A stretch of 32,974 bases of DNA from Pseudorhodobacter antarcticus (GCA_945860375.1 CAMAQR010000039.1:1-32974), one strand, 5' to 3'. Shown: positions 25,001 to 31,945, counted from the first letter of the stretch. Numbers and translations: made by a program. Notes: generated by a model not told the origin, from the sequence alone.

Positions 25001-27377
25001 TGCGGATGCGCAGCGAGGACGGGAACACCTGCACCCGGTTTTCCTCGCGGCTCAGCAGCGTGGCCTCTTCGAGCCAGGCAACAGCCGTTTTCACCCGCGT
25101 GTCATCCGTCGCCTTGTCGCGCTCGAACTCCTGATCTCTTTCCTCGCGGACGATCTCACCCGGCGTGGCCACCACCTCGCCCGACTTTTGTCGGTCCATG
25201 CGCCGCAACGCCTTCAGGATCGCCCCTATCTCGTGCCGGGCCAGACGCGAGCGGGCCGAGAGCGAGAATTGCCGCTCGACATCGTCAGCGGCGAATAGCA
25301 GCACGCAATTTGCAGGCGCCTGGTCACGGCCTGCGCGGCCCGCCTCTTGCAAGTAGTTCTCCAGCGAACCCGGAATATCGCCATGCACGACCAGACGGAT
25401 ATCGGGCTTGTCGATCCCCATTCCAAAGGCGTTGGTCGCGGCGATCACCCGCAAGTCGCCTATGCGAAACGCCTCCTGAACCTCGCGCTTGCGTTCGGAT
25501 GTCAGTCCCGCATGGAAGTAATCGGCCGCCAGCCCCTGCCCTTTCAGGAACTCTGCCACCTTTTCTGTCGTCCCGCGCGTGGCACAATATATCACCGCGC
25601 CCGATGCTCCTTCGGGCGGCAGGTTCGCCTCGATCGCGGCCAGGATATCGGTCAGCTTGGTCGCCTTTTGCGTGGGCAGCACGGCGAAGGACAGGTTGGT
25701 CCGAACCGCCCCGCCGTCCAGCAGCATCAGATCGACCCCGAGGCGGCTTTGGAAATGGTCGCGAATGTCCCGCACCACTTCGGGTTTGGCCGTGGCGGTC
25801 AGGCACAGGACCGGGGGCACATGATCGCCCGAAAATTCCTTGATGAAGCGGCTGACATAGCGGTAATCGGGGCGGAAATCATGGCCCCACTTTGAGACGC
25901 AATGCGCCTCGTCAAGTACCCAAAGCCCTACCTCGCGTTGTTGCAGCACCGTGCGAATGGATGGCGAGCGCAACTGCTCGGGCGAGATTAGCAGGATCGC
26001 CGCATCGCCCATCCGCACCTTTTCCAGCGCGTCATGGCGTTCGGGCAAGGACAGCATGCCGTTCACCGTGACGGCCGAGGAAATCCCCGCCCGCGCGAGG
26101 CCCTGCACCTGATCCGCCATCAGCGCGACAAGGGGCGAGATCACCACCGTCAGCGCGCCCGTCTTGTCGAACCGCGACAGCGCCGGGATCTGATAGCAGA
26201 CCGATTTTCCCGTGCCCGTGGGCAGGATGCCCAGCACAGATTGGCCCGCCATCGCCTCGGCCACAATACGTTCCTGCAGGGGGCGGCCCATGTCATCTAC
26301 CGGCTGGGTCCGGAAAGCCGGAAAGCCGAACCAGCGTTCCAGGGCTGCGTTCGGGTTGTTCTTTTCCGCACACCACCCGCAGGCTGGAACGCCGCAGTTG
26401 GTGTCGCGAAGATGGCCCACGATCAGACCGGCCTCGCGGAACTGCATCCGCACCCAGGGCGGCATGACCGAGTCTCCGCCCGCAACTGAGATCCACGACA
26501 GCGCATAGGCCATCGGCCAGCCATTGCGCGGATCGGACAGGCGACCCAGTGTCTGGTCCAGCCGATGATCGCAGGCCAGCCCCGCCAGCAGACGGCGAAT
26601 TGCGGCATGGGCCTCACCTGCGTCCGGCGCGGCGGCCCCGCGCAGGTGTTGAAAAAGGGCGTCAAAACCCCCTGCCGCCTCGCCCCGCGTGGTCAGGTGG
26701 TGATAAGCCAACAGGGCATCCGGCACCTCAAGCCCTAGCTCGCCGAATGCCGCAATCTGGTCTGCCAGAACCTGAAGGACCAGCCGCGCGTCAAGTTCCG
26801 GGTCGTTCACATGCCCCGCCTGCAGCCGTCCGTCCTGATAATGCTTCACCAGATGGTGGTAGGGGTTGCGCGGAAAGGCCAAGGGGTTCAGCCACAGCGT
26901 GTCGATCGGGGCCGCGCCCAAGGCAGACAAACGCGCCCGGTTGGCCACCAGATGCGGCAGGTCATGACGCAGGATGTTGTGGGCGATAAGATGCCTTGCG
27001 TCTTTACTGAACGCCTCCAGCCGGTCCAGCCCTGCGTCCAGCGATCCGTTCTTGTGCGCCAGCGCCTCCCCACCCCCACCGCGCACCGCCGCAAAGGCAA
27101 AAATCCTCGCCGTTTTGGGATCGACTTCCAGATCAACCGAAACGCAATGCGGCAGGAACAAGGAGGGGTCTGAATTCACGTCGGCAGCATCCGAATTCCA
27201 AAAGACAACTGTAGGTATTCCAAACCCTTGATAACTCTGCACTGGTCCGCTGCAAAGCACCATGATCTCAGCAGGTTTCCCCGGGTCGATCGCTACCGCT
27301 ATGTTTTGGCATATCGGGTGTCGTGCCCCCACCCGTGACCAACCGCCCGGACGTTGCCCGTCAGGCCAGTCCTGCAT
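22083..27377 (-). CDS. Giant fusion protein: DEDD exonuclease - RecQ helicase - UvrD/Rep helicase
   Basis: Up to 1764 residues. Residues about 78-210 look like a DnaQ-type 3'-5' exonuclease: SVDLEV (Asp82, Glu84), LIAHNILRHDLPHL (Asp139) and HVNDPELDARLV (His189, Asp196). A Cys group NCGVPACGWC (327-336) follows. The RecQ SF2 helicase (about 365-730) has ILPTGTGKS, VLDEAHCVSKWGHDFRPDYR, CLTATA, FGMGIDKPDIR and QEAGRAGRDQ. A winged-helix-rich middle (about 750-1130) leads to a UvrD/Rep SF1 helicase. That has VLAGPGSGKT (1171-1180), VDEYQD (1293-1298), AVGDDDQNIYAFAGA, LTENYRST, LTAHRAKGLEFDH (1569) and YVAMTRAK. All motifs of both helicases are intact. The start is unresolved: ATG 27377, ATG 27263 or GTG near 27179. 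No ribosome site is clear. Confidence 0.93.
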   Translation of the reverse strand: MQDWPDGQRPGGWSRVGARHPICQNIAVAIDPGKPAEIMVLCSGPVQSYQGFGIPTVVFWNSDAADVNSDPSLFLPHCVSVDLEVDPKTARIFAFAAVRGGGGEALAHKNGSLDAGLDRLEAFSKDARHLIAHNILRHDLPHLVANRARLSALGAAPIDTLWLNPLAFPRNPYHHLVKHYQDGRLQAGHVNDPELDARLVLQVLADQIAAFGELGLEVPDALLAYHHLTTRGEAAGGFDALFQHLRGAAAPDAGEAHAAIRRLLAGLACDHRLDQTLGRLSDPRNGWPMAYALSWISVAGGDSVMPPWVRMQFREAGLIVGHLRDTNCGVPACGWCAEKNNPNAALERWFGFPAFRTQPVDDMGRPLQERIVAEAMAGQSVLGILPTGTGKSVCYQIPALSRFDKTGALTVVISPLVALMADQVQGLARAGISSAVTVNGMLSLPERHDALEKVRMGDAAILLISPEQLRSPSIRTVLQQREVGLWVLDEAHCVSKWGHDFRPDYRYVSRFIKEFSGDHVPPVLCLTATAKPEVVRDIRDHFQSRLGVDLMLLDGGAVRTNLSFAVLPTQKATKLTDILAAIEANLPPEGASGAVIYCATRGTTEKVAEFLKGQGLAADYFHAGLTSERKREVQEAFRIGDLRVIAATNAFGMGIDKPDIRLVVHGDIPGSLENYLQEAGRAGRDQAPANCVLLFAADDVERQFSLSARSRLARHEIGAILKALRRMDRQKSGEVVATPGEIVREERDQEFERDKATDDTRVKTAVAWLEEATLLSREENRVQVFPSSLRIRSVDEAAAIFERAQITGSRRTQLLDLVRHVMNASQDEGVSTDDLTGACGLSGRTLHKALADLETLGIASNDTAVTVFVHLGVEDASVRRLDLAAQMEGDLIALMREAVPEAQGAEAQPLHLTETCQALRDKGHRHIRPDLVELVLRGMAQDGRDQDGGRGNLTLRKASRNTLFVRVERSWPVVERTADLRRQGAQVLLAHLAGKVAKGTRGKDIQVETTLGNMAAALNGDALLRAEIKDMTRLMDRALLWLHEQQVVTLGRGLTVFRPAISVHLNPKGGRFTEQHFAPLDEHYGETTIQTHVMAAYAEKGLEALDQAQRLSEDYFVLDRDAFLRLWLPGRGAEIRRQTTGTSWKTIVDALDNPVQTEIVRDDREQTNVLVLAGPGSGKTRVLVHRIAYLIRVRREDPRGILVLTYNRHAAAEIRERLRRLIGDDAAGVTVSTCHALAMRLVGASFAGDSDGPRDFDGIVMQAVALLRGDGLTKPEAEALRETLIQGFRWLLVDEYQDIGPEEYALIGAVAGRSLDDPDLRISLFAVGDDDQNIYAFAGASIDFIRRFEVDYSAKPVWLTENYRSTAQIITAANAVIAPAVGRMKAGHDISVNRARAKSPPGGVMAALDPVAQGRVCLLDSGPGDTAQGVAAMDDLIRLSRLDPDWSWRRCAVIARDWRRLEPVRAYAEALGIPIDMANEGLPSLWRLREMQGFIRALLADRTRLLTIPDLVAILNATPQSRWTDLIGEGIGTLARELVEKAAPVPDLVEWFGEWAREARGEQRGLLLLTAHRAKGLEFDHVAILNGGWDRPSRNEDVDAPRRLFYVAMTRAKHSLTLLTDGPHQFVRPDEPSILLRGVTPDVAALPRARLWYVPPEAKLVDLSYAGRLPQGHPSLVAIAAARAGDPVTLFHDGKRWQVHDAQGRTLARLSRAFIPPEGTTFLRGEVAAVLRWRKDDGDEDYHHLLRRDEWEAVLPELVFESDA

Positions 27378-27466
27378 TTCGGTAGCCCGCAGCCGTTTGC
27401 GTAGCTGCAGAGCCCGAAATCGTAGGTGTAGCGATCGCCGGGGCAGAACTCGCGGGTGATCGTCAT
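27299..27466 (-). pseudogene. Truncated phage/plasmid-type small gene (MTITREFCPGDRYTYDFGLC start)
   Basis: ATG 27466 overlaps the TGA of the preceding gene (ATGA). The first 25 codons read MTITREFCPGDRYTYDFGLC and SYANG, an N-terminus I associate with small genes of Rhodobacterales plasmids and prophages. After about 27392 the sequence no longer looks like that family and a stop is met at 27299, while the helicase frame opens in another phase at 27377. The gene therefore seems to have lost its 3' part at the edge of the helicase segment. The family is not functionally known. Confidence 0.5.
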
Positions 27467-28011
27467 GCGGTCACCTGCGCGCGGGCGGTGATGGCGATCA
27501 CGCAGAGGTCGCGGTAGCGGGCCATGGCCTTGGGGCTGGATGAAACCGGGTTGATCTCGAAGGCCTGCAGGGCGGCGATGTCGCCCGCCTCGGCCAAGGC
27601 GACGATCTGGGCCAGCTTGGCGCGAAACCGGGCGTGGGTTGGTTTGGAGAAATCCGGGGCCCGCGGCAGCGCGCCGTTTTGCGCCTGATCGAGGATGGCT
27701 TGGCGCTTGCCGACCACCGGAGTGATTGTGGCCTTCGGTGCTTCCTCCGTCGCCGGAGCGTCCTCGCCCGCAGTATCGGGGTTGCCGTAATCCAATACCA
27801 AGGTCAGCCGGGCCTCGGCTTGATCGCAAGTCTCGGCCGTCATGATCGACGTGAATGCAAGGGCCGCGCGCTCAGCGCCGATCCTTGCCGCCAGCAAGCG
27901 GGCGAAGTTGTCGCCCGCTTTGTTGGCGTTGGTGGCTGGTGCGATCGGGGGTTCGGAGAGGCGCTGGGCGAGCGTGTCGATCTGCGCGGCGGTGAGGGCT
28001 TTGGTTTTCAT
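27463..28011 (-). CDS. Conserved-type hypothetical protein, accessory region
   Basis: A 182-residue, soluble, mostly helical protein. The N-terminus MKTKALTAAQIDTLAQRLSE and the Asn-rich PATNANKAGDNFARLLAARI lead to an acidic linker (NPDTAGEDAPATEEAP, about 90-105). The C-terminal half (PDFSKPTHARFRAKLAQIVA ... SPKAMARYRDLCVIAITARA) looks like a compact helical domain. No enzymatic motif is seen. The ribosome site AAGGAA lies nine bases before ATG 28011. It is preceded after 12 bases by a 69-codon gene and overlaps the truncated gene that follows, so the three form one leftward operon. I believe this set recurs on Rhodobacterales plasmids and phage islands, but cannot name a function. Confidence 0.75.
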   Translation of the reverse strand: MKTKALTAAQIDTLAQRLSEPPIAPATNANKAGDNFARLLAARIGAERAALAFTSIMTAETCDQAEARLTLVLDYGNPDTAGEDAPATEEAPKATITPVVGKRQAILDQAQNGALPRAPDFSKPTHARFRAKLAQIVALAEAGDIAALQAFEINPVSSSPKAMARYRDLCVIAITARAQVTA

Positions 28012-28023
28012 GGCCGGGTTCCT

Positions 28024-28233
28024 TCAAGCGTTGGTGATGTGGGCGGAATGGCCGAGGTTGGTAACCGCGTAGATCATGGTGCGGCCGTCGCCGATCGCCG
28101 CGCCAAAGGCCTGCGCCTCGGGCAGGGTCGCGAATTGCTCCCGCGTGCGGGTGGCGGGCGTGCGGCCCCGGGCGGCGACGAAGTGGGCGGCGTTCTTCAG
28201 GCAGAATTCTTCGTGGGTTGTCAGGGGTTTCAT
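28024..28233 (-). CDS. Small hypothetical protein (69 aa)
   Basis: A 69-residue protein, MKPLTTHEEFCLKNAAHFVA at the start and MIYAVTNLGHSAHITNA at the end. It has a C-terminal alpha/beta pattern (GAAIGDGRTMIYAVTNLGH) but no membrane segment and no known motif. ATG 28233 is chosen for the GGAGAG just upstream; a longer frame to 28362 has no support. First gene of the leftward accessory operon. An AT-rich stretch (28275-28330) just upstream, unlike the surrounding GC-rich DNA, is a likely promoter location. Confidence 0.7.
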   Translation of the reverse strand: MKPLTTHEEFCLKNAAHFVAARGRTPATRTREQFATLPEAQAFGAAIGDGRTMIYAVTNLGHSAHITNA

Positions 28234-28425
28234 GGCGCTCTCCGTTACGTTGCGATGGCTGCAGACAGCGCACGACAAAAAAGAGAGCAACATGTAAGTT
28301 AATGATTTAGATGTATTTAATCTAGATTCCGAACGCCGATCCTTGCGCGCCTGTCCCCCCAATGCGTCGCGACAATTGACCTCAGTGCTACTTGGTATTG
28401 CTTTTCGGCAACGGGAGTGGCCAAC

Positions 28426-28700
28426 ATGACGGTAAAGTCCTCGTCGCGTTGACCGACGAACAGCGCGGTTTGGTAATGGAACTGGTGAAAGCCAAGCGCT
28501 GTCTCAACGTCAGCGCCGTGCTCCAACAAGGGACCGATCTTTTGCGACAACGGATGCAGGACGAGGATCTCGAAAGGGCGGCGCTGAAGGCCCTCTTGAG
28601 CCAGCGTGCCGCGGGTGCGTTCGTCAGCGGCGCTCAGATGGAGAAATCCACCGCGCGCATGACCGCAGAGAAGCGCCGCGCACTGGCGGTTCAGAATTGA
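28426..28700 (+). pseudogene. parD: ParD-type antitoxin, frameshifted, toxin missing
   Basis: ATG 28426 reads MTVKSSSR and then stops. One base away in phase the frame continues LTDEQRGLVMELVKAKRCLN, VSAVLQQGTDLLRQRMQDED, LERAALKALLSQRAAGAFVS and EKRRALAVQN. Together these give a full-length (about 90-residue) ParD/CopG-type antitoxin, with its ribbon-helix-helix N-terminus. A single missing base near 28440-28450 destroys the gene. The ParE toxin expected to overlap its 3' end is not present: the sequence after 28700 shows no ParE pattern on the plus strand. The loss of both is consistent with inactivation of the pair. An indel error in the sequence is an alternative. Confidence 0.8.
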
Positions 28701-28989
28701 ATTCTTGGCGGAAGCCGTGCGTGGCTTCAGGCTGATCTTCGATCACTTGTTCGAAAGCTAGCTCGGCTTCGGCGACAGTGTGGAACTGGCAATAGATCAG
28801 TGCGAAGCCCGAATCCATGATATCCTGCAATAGGGTGATCGGTTCGGCGAGGCGCATTTCGGGGGAGAGAGCCATGACGATCTGCTGCCGAGCTTGCGAC
28901 ATCTGACCATCGACCAGGCACGGTGTTGGTTTGATGTGAACGGGGCCGAACGGAAGGTTCGTGCGCTCGCCATCTTTTTCAATGGCCAT
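28624..28989 (-). CDS. Hypothetical protein (121 aa), uncertain
   Basis: The frame from ATG 28989 reads MAIEKDGERTNLPFGPVHIK, then VMALSPEMRLAEPITLLQDI and FALIYCQFHTVAEAELAFEQ. This looks like genuine protein of mixed alpha/beta type. The last 25 residues run antisense to the 3' end of the broken parD gene and look random (GASLRSCARWISPSERR), so the original C-terminus may have been lost. No family recognised. A GTG at 29028 preceding AAGGAG is an alternative start. Confidence 0.4.
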   Translation of the reverse strand: MAIEKDGERTNLPFGPVHIKPTPCLVDGQMSQARQQIVMALSPEMRLAEPITLLQDIMDSGFALIYCQFHTVAEAELAFEQVIEDQPEATHGFRQEFNSEPPVRGASLRSCARWISPSERR

Positions 28990-29078
28990 GGTCACGTCCG
29001 CCAAATGCTGACCCGACTCCTTTCGCACTGGAGCAACCGCCTGATATCGCGCAGTCCAGCGCGTTCTCCTTAGACCGA

Positions 29079-30482
29079 TCAGACCTCGCCAACAGGCAAG
29101 CGAACGATGGCGTTTAGCCCGCCGCCAATTCGGTTGTGCAGTTGGATGGTTCCACCATGCGCCTGAATTATGGTCCTCGCGATGGCCAAGCCAAGACCAA
29201 CGCCCCCTGTATCGCGGTTGCGGGAGGCCTCAAGCCGCACGAAGGGTTCAAACACCGCCTCCAACTGATCCTCGGGCAGGCCCGGACCCTTGTCTGCGAT
29301 CGTGATCACCGTGCACCCCGGTTCCTGCGTAAGACTGACCTCTGCGGTGCCGCCGTAGCGCACCGCATTGTCGATCAGGTTGCGCAGCGCACGGTTCAGG
29401 GCATGGGGGCGCACCGTGGCGGATACGGGCGGAAATGGAACAAGGGTCGCGCGGTCGCCGCCGACGTCGGCCACAAGATCACCCAGCATGGCGGCCAGAT
29501 CAACAGTGGCCGCGGGTTCCGTCTTGGCCACGCCACGGGCAAACTCCAGCGTTGCTTCGACCATGGCTTGCATTTCCTCGACCAAGGCTTTCAGGCGGAG
29601 GCTGTCCTCGGTTTCGTCCAGCATCTCGATCCGAAGCCGCATCGCAGTCAGAGGCGAACGCAGATCATGGCTGAGGGCCGCGAGCATATGAGTGCGCTCG
29701 GACACAAAGCGTGTCAGCCGGTCCTGCATCCGGTTGAAGGCTTGCGTCGTATCGCGCACCTCTGACGGGCCGGTCAAAGGCAGCGGGTTTGCATCCAGCC
29801 CACGCCCAAGCCGGTCGGCACCTACCGCCAAGGCACGCATCGGGCCTACCACGCGGCGGGCCGTTGCCCATGCCACTATAGCCACAGCCAGAACCATCAA
29901 AAGGAGAGGCAACAAGGCTAGCGGCGACAGTTGCAGACCGGGCCGGATGAACATCGTGCGCACGTTTAGCCAATCGCCCCCGGCCAGCCGGATCGAAAGT
30001 GTCATCTCGATAGGCTCGGCGTGGGCCGCCATCATCGCCTGGTGCATGGGCCGCATTGCATTGGGCACACCGTCCGGCAAGGCGAGTGGGGTCACGGCAA
30101 GTGCATGGATATCCGCCAGAACTTCGCGCTCGGGTTGGCCGAGGATCTGCCTGATCTGATCCAGGAACGGGGCGGCATCCGTGCTATTATGCGGTGCAGA
30201 AGGACCGGGCCCTACCTCAAACCGTACCAGCGGCGAATCCGCCGACCGCAGGATCTCTGCCCGTAGATCGCCAGGCGCATCGTCGAGTAGCAAGGCCACA
30301 TTGGCCGCGCGCCCCGCCGCCTCCAACCCAAGGGCTGCGCGCACCGCGCGGTTGCGTTCGTCGGTCAGCAGGATCAGGCCAAGGCCCTGCGTGATGGCAA
30401 GCGCCAGCAGCAGCATGGCCAGCAACTGGCCGCCCACGGACTGGGGCAACACTCGGTCCAGAAAACTGCGCTTCGGGGTCAC
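29079..30482 (-). CDS. Sensor histidine kinase, GTG start, Met/His-rich periplasmic patch
   Basis: A 467-residue inner-membrane kinase. Membrane segments lie at about 19-39 and 186-207, and a periplasmic sensor of about 145 residues lies between them. A HAMP linker (about 208-262) precedes the HisKA helix ML-AALSHDLRSPLTAMRL, with the phosphorylated His272. The ATPase domain has NLIDNAVRYGG (Asn372), IADKGPGLPED (Asp397, Gly399), FEPFVRLE and GGVGLGLAIARTI. The periplasmic part contains MRPMHQAMMAAH (143-154), four Met and two His in twelve residues, suitable for soft-metal binding. GTG 30482 overlaps the TGA of the regulator gene, so the pair is co-translated. Related kinases include copper sensors, but the ligand is inferred. 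Confidence 0.93.
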   Translation of the reverse strand: MTPKRSFLDRVLPQSVGGQLLAMLLLALAITQGLGLILLTDERNRAVRAALGLEAAGRAANVALLLDDAPGDLRAEILRSADSPLVRFEVGPGPSAPHNSTDAAPFLDQIRQILGQPEREVLADIHALAVTPLALPDGVPNAMRPMHQAMMAAHAEPIEMTLSIRLAGGDWLNVRTMFIRPGLQLSPLALLPLLLMVLAVAIVAWATARRVVGPMRALAVGADRLGRGLDANPLPLTGPSEVRDTTQAFNRMQDRLTRFVSERTHMLAALSHDLRSPLTAMRLRIEMLDETEDSLRLKALVEEMQAMVEATLEFARGVAKTEPAATVDLAAMLGDLVADVGGDRATLVPFPPVSATVRPHALNRALRNLIDNAVRYGGTAEVSLTQEPGCTVITIADKGPGLPEDQLEAVFEPFVRLEASRNRDTGGVGLGLAIARTIIQAHGGTIQLHNRIGGGLNAIVRLPVGEV

Positions 30483-31204
30483 GGCAACTCCCTCACATCG
30501 GCGGCAAGGCTGTAGCCGCCGCCCCACACCGTAGCGATCAGCGCAGGCTTTGCGGGATCGGCCTCGATCTTGCGGCGCAAGCGGCTGATCTGGTTGTCGA
30601 TGGTGCGGTCGAAGACCTGTGCCGCACGCCCCGAAGTCAGGTCCAGCAGCTGATCGCGGCTGAGGACAAAGCGCGGACGCTCCAGAAACACCGTCAGCAG
30701 GCGGAATTCGGCGGTGGTCAGGGGGACTTCGTCGCCAGCTGTGTCGGTCAGGGTCCGGCGATCCGCGTCCAGCACCCACCGGTCGAACGCCAGCCGATGC
30801 CCGGCAAAGCTGCCGCCCGTCACTTCGGCCCGTTCCGACCGGCGCAGGATCGCCTTGATCCGCGCCAACAGTTCGCGAGGGTTGAAGGGTTTGGGCAAAT
30901 AGTCGTCAGCTCCGACCTCAAGTCCGACGATGCGATCGGTTTCATCGCCAAGCGCTGTCAACATCAGGATCGGCATGGAGCCTGCGGCGCGCAGACGGCG
31001 ACAGACGGAAAGCCCGTCTTCCCCCGGCATCATCACATCCAGCACGATCAGATCGAACTGGCCGACTTTCAGCGCGGCATCCATAGCCACTGCATTCGCG
31101 GCAGAAGTCGCGCGCATGCCGTTCCTCTCCAAATACTTGGCCAGCGCATCGCGGATTTCGCGATGGTCATCGACGATCAGGATATGGGGCGGATTGGGTG
31201 TCAT
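30479..31204 (-). CDS. OmpR/PhoB-family response regulator
   Basis: A 241-residue two-domain regulator. The receiver has the acidic pair Asp12-Asp13 (IVDDHRE), the phosphorylated Asp56 (LIVLDVMMPGEDG), Thr83 (LMLTAL) and Lys105 (DYLPKPFNPREL). The winged-helix DNA-binding domain shows LTTAEFRLLTVFLERPRFVL, SRDQLLDL, DRTIDNQISRLRRKIE and TVWGGGYSL. ATG 31204 has GGAGA just upstream. The kinase gene follows with a GTGA overlap. Divergent from the Met-rich EF-hand gene, which is the likely target together with the genes behind it. Confidence 0.96.
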   Translation of the reverse strand: MTPNPPHILIVDDHREIRDALAKYLERNGMRATSAANAVAMDAALKVGQFDLIVLDVMMPGEDGLSVCRRLRAAGSMPILMLTALGDETDRIVGLEVGADDYLPKPFNPRELLARIKAILRRSERAEVTGGSFAGHRLAFDRWVLDADRRTLTDTAGDEVPLTTAEFRLLTVFLERPRFVLSRDQLLDLTSGRAAQVFDRTIDNQISRLRRKIEADPAKPALIATVWGGGYSLAADVRELP

Positions 31205-31258
31205 TATCTCTCCTTTTCTGTACCCTAACCGATCACGCCTCCTGCGCGCGCAGGCGAT

Positions 31259-31293
31259 TGTCGCAAACCGTCGCAAGACCTGTCCTTGCGACA
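31259..31293. promoter_or_regulatory. Candidate response-regulator operator (GTCGCAA repeats)
   Basis: GTCGCAA occurs at 31260-31266 and 31270-31276, ten bases apart, as expected for tandem binding by an OmpR-type dimer. A third copy is inverted: GTCGCAAG (31270-31277) and CTTGCGAC (31285-31292) form a perfect 8-bp inverted repeat with a 7-base spacer. The cluster lies between the divergent regulator and EF-hand genes. Binding by the adjacent regulator is inference; the inverted arms could also form a hairpin. Confidence 0.55.
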
Positions 31294-31384
31294 GATTGAT
31301 ACAAAAGACCAGTCCGACTGACAAACCTGTGGGACATCTGCCCCCCAAGTTGGCTTCATCACAGACCCAATCAGGAGAGTCAGA

Positions 31385-31897
31385 ATGAAACGTTCAACCA
31401 AATTCGTCCTTGCCGCCGTCGCAGCCCTTGGTGTTGCCGCCGTTGCCGTGCCGGTGATCGCGCAGCAGGCGCAGATGCAGCATGGCGGGATGATGGGCGA
31501 CGGCATGGGCATGATGGGTGGCCATGACGGTATGATGGGCGGTGGCATGGGTATGATGGGCAAGATGGGTGGCACCCAAAGCTATGCCATGGCCACGTTT
31601 GACACCAACAAGGATGGCACACTCAGCCCCGAAGAAATGACGGCCGGGATCAACGCCGAGCTCAAGACCTATGACACCGACGCCAACGGCTCGTTGTCAC
31701 TGGAAGAATTCGCCGTGATGCATGCGGCCCATACGCGGCCAATGACCGTGCGCGCCTTCCAGATGCATGACGCCGATGGCGACGCCCAAGTGACCGAGGC
31801 CGAAATGTCCGCCATGGCCGCGATGATGCAAGACCACATGGGCGGCCAGCAAGACGGCATGCCGGGCATGGGCAAAGGCATGATGGACAACAACTAA
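31385..31897 (+). CDS. Exported Met-rich EF-hand protein
   Basis: A 170-residue protein. A signal peptide (KR followed by an Ala/Val-rich core, cleavage near VIA/QQ, residue 26) sends it to the periplasm. A Met/Gly/His-rich segment (31-61, twelve Met in 31 residues, such as GGMMGDGMGMMGGHDGMMGG) precedes three EF-hand-like loops: 73-84 (DTNKDGTLSPEE), 97-108 (DTDANGSLSLEE) and 129-140 (DADGDAQVTEAE). The C-terminus is again Met-rich. The EF loops suggest Ca2+ or other hard-metal binding, and the Met clusters suggest Cu(I)/Ag(I) binding. It is the first gene after the putative operator and probably a target of the two-component system. Confidence 0.88.
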   Translation: MKRSTKFVLAAVAALGVAAVAVPVIAQQAQMQHGGMMGDGMGMMGGHDGMMGGGMGMMGKMGGTQSYAMATFDTNKDGTLSPEEMTAGINAELKTYDTDANGSLSLEEFAVMHAAHTRPMTVRAFQMHDADGDAQVTEAEMSAMAAMMQDHMGGQQDGMPGMGKGMMDNN

Positions 31898-31904
31898 GAC
31901 CAAA

Positions 31905-31945
31905 GCGGTCCCCGGCATCTCGGCGCCTTGAGTTTCGGGGACCGC
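31905..31945 (+). terminator. Hairpin with perfect 10-bp stem after the EF-hand gene
   Basis: GCGGTCCCCG (31905-31914) and CGGGGACCGC (31936-31945) are perfectly complementary, with a 21-base loop. It begins eight bases after the EF-hand stop codon. No T-run follows, and the next small gene starts 28 bases later, so it may be a partial terminator, an mRNA-stabilising 3' hairpin or a processing site that lowers expression of the downstream genes. Confidence 0.55.

Noticed and set aside
23673..25298. 541-codon open frame on the plus strand inside the helicase gene
   Set aside because: It is antisense to the RecQ-UvrD fusion, whose motifs are unmistakable; the translation has the Arg/Gln/His-rich look of a GC-rich shadow frame and no known motif.
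31485..31580. Tandem DNA repeat in the GGCATGGGTATGATGGG region
   Set aside because: The repetition follows from Met/Gly codons in the EF-hand protein; unit length is irregular and there is no sign of a separate repeat element.
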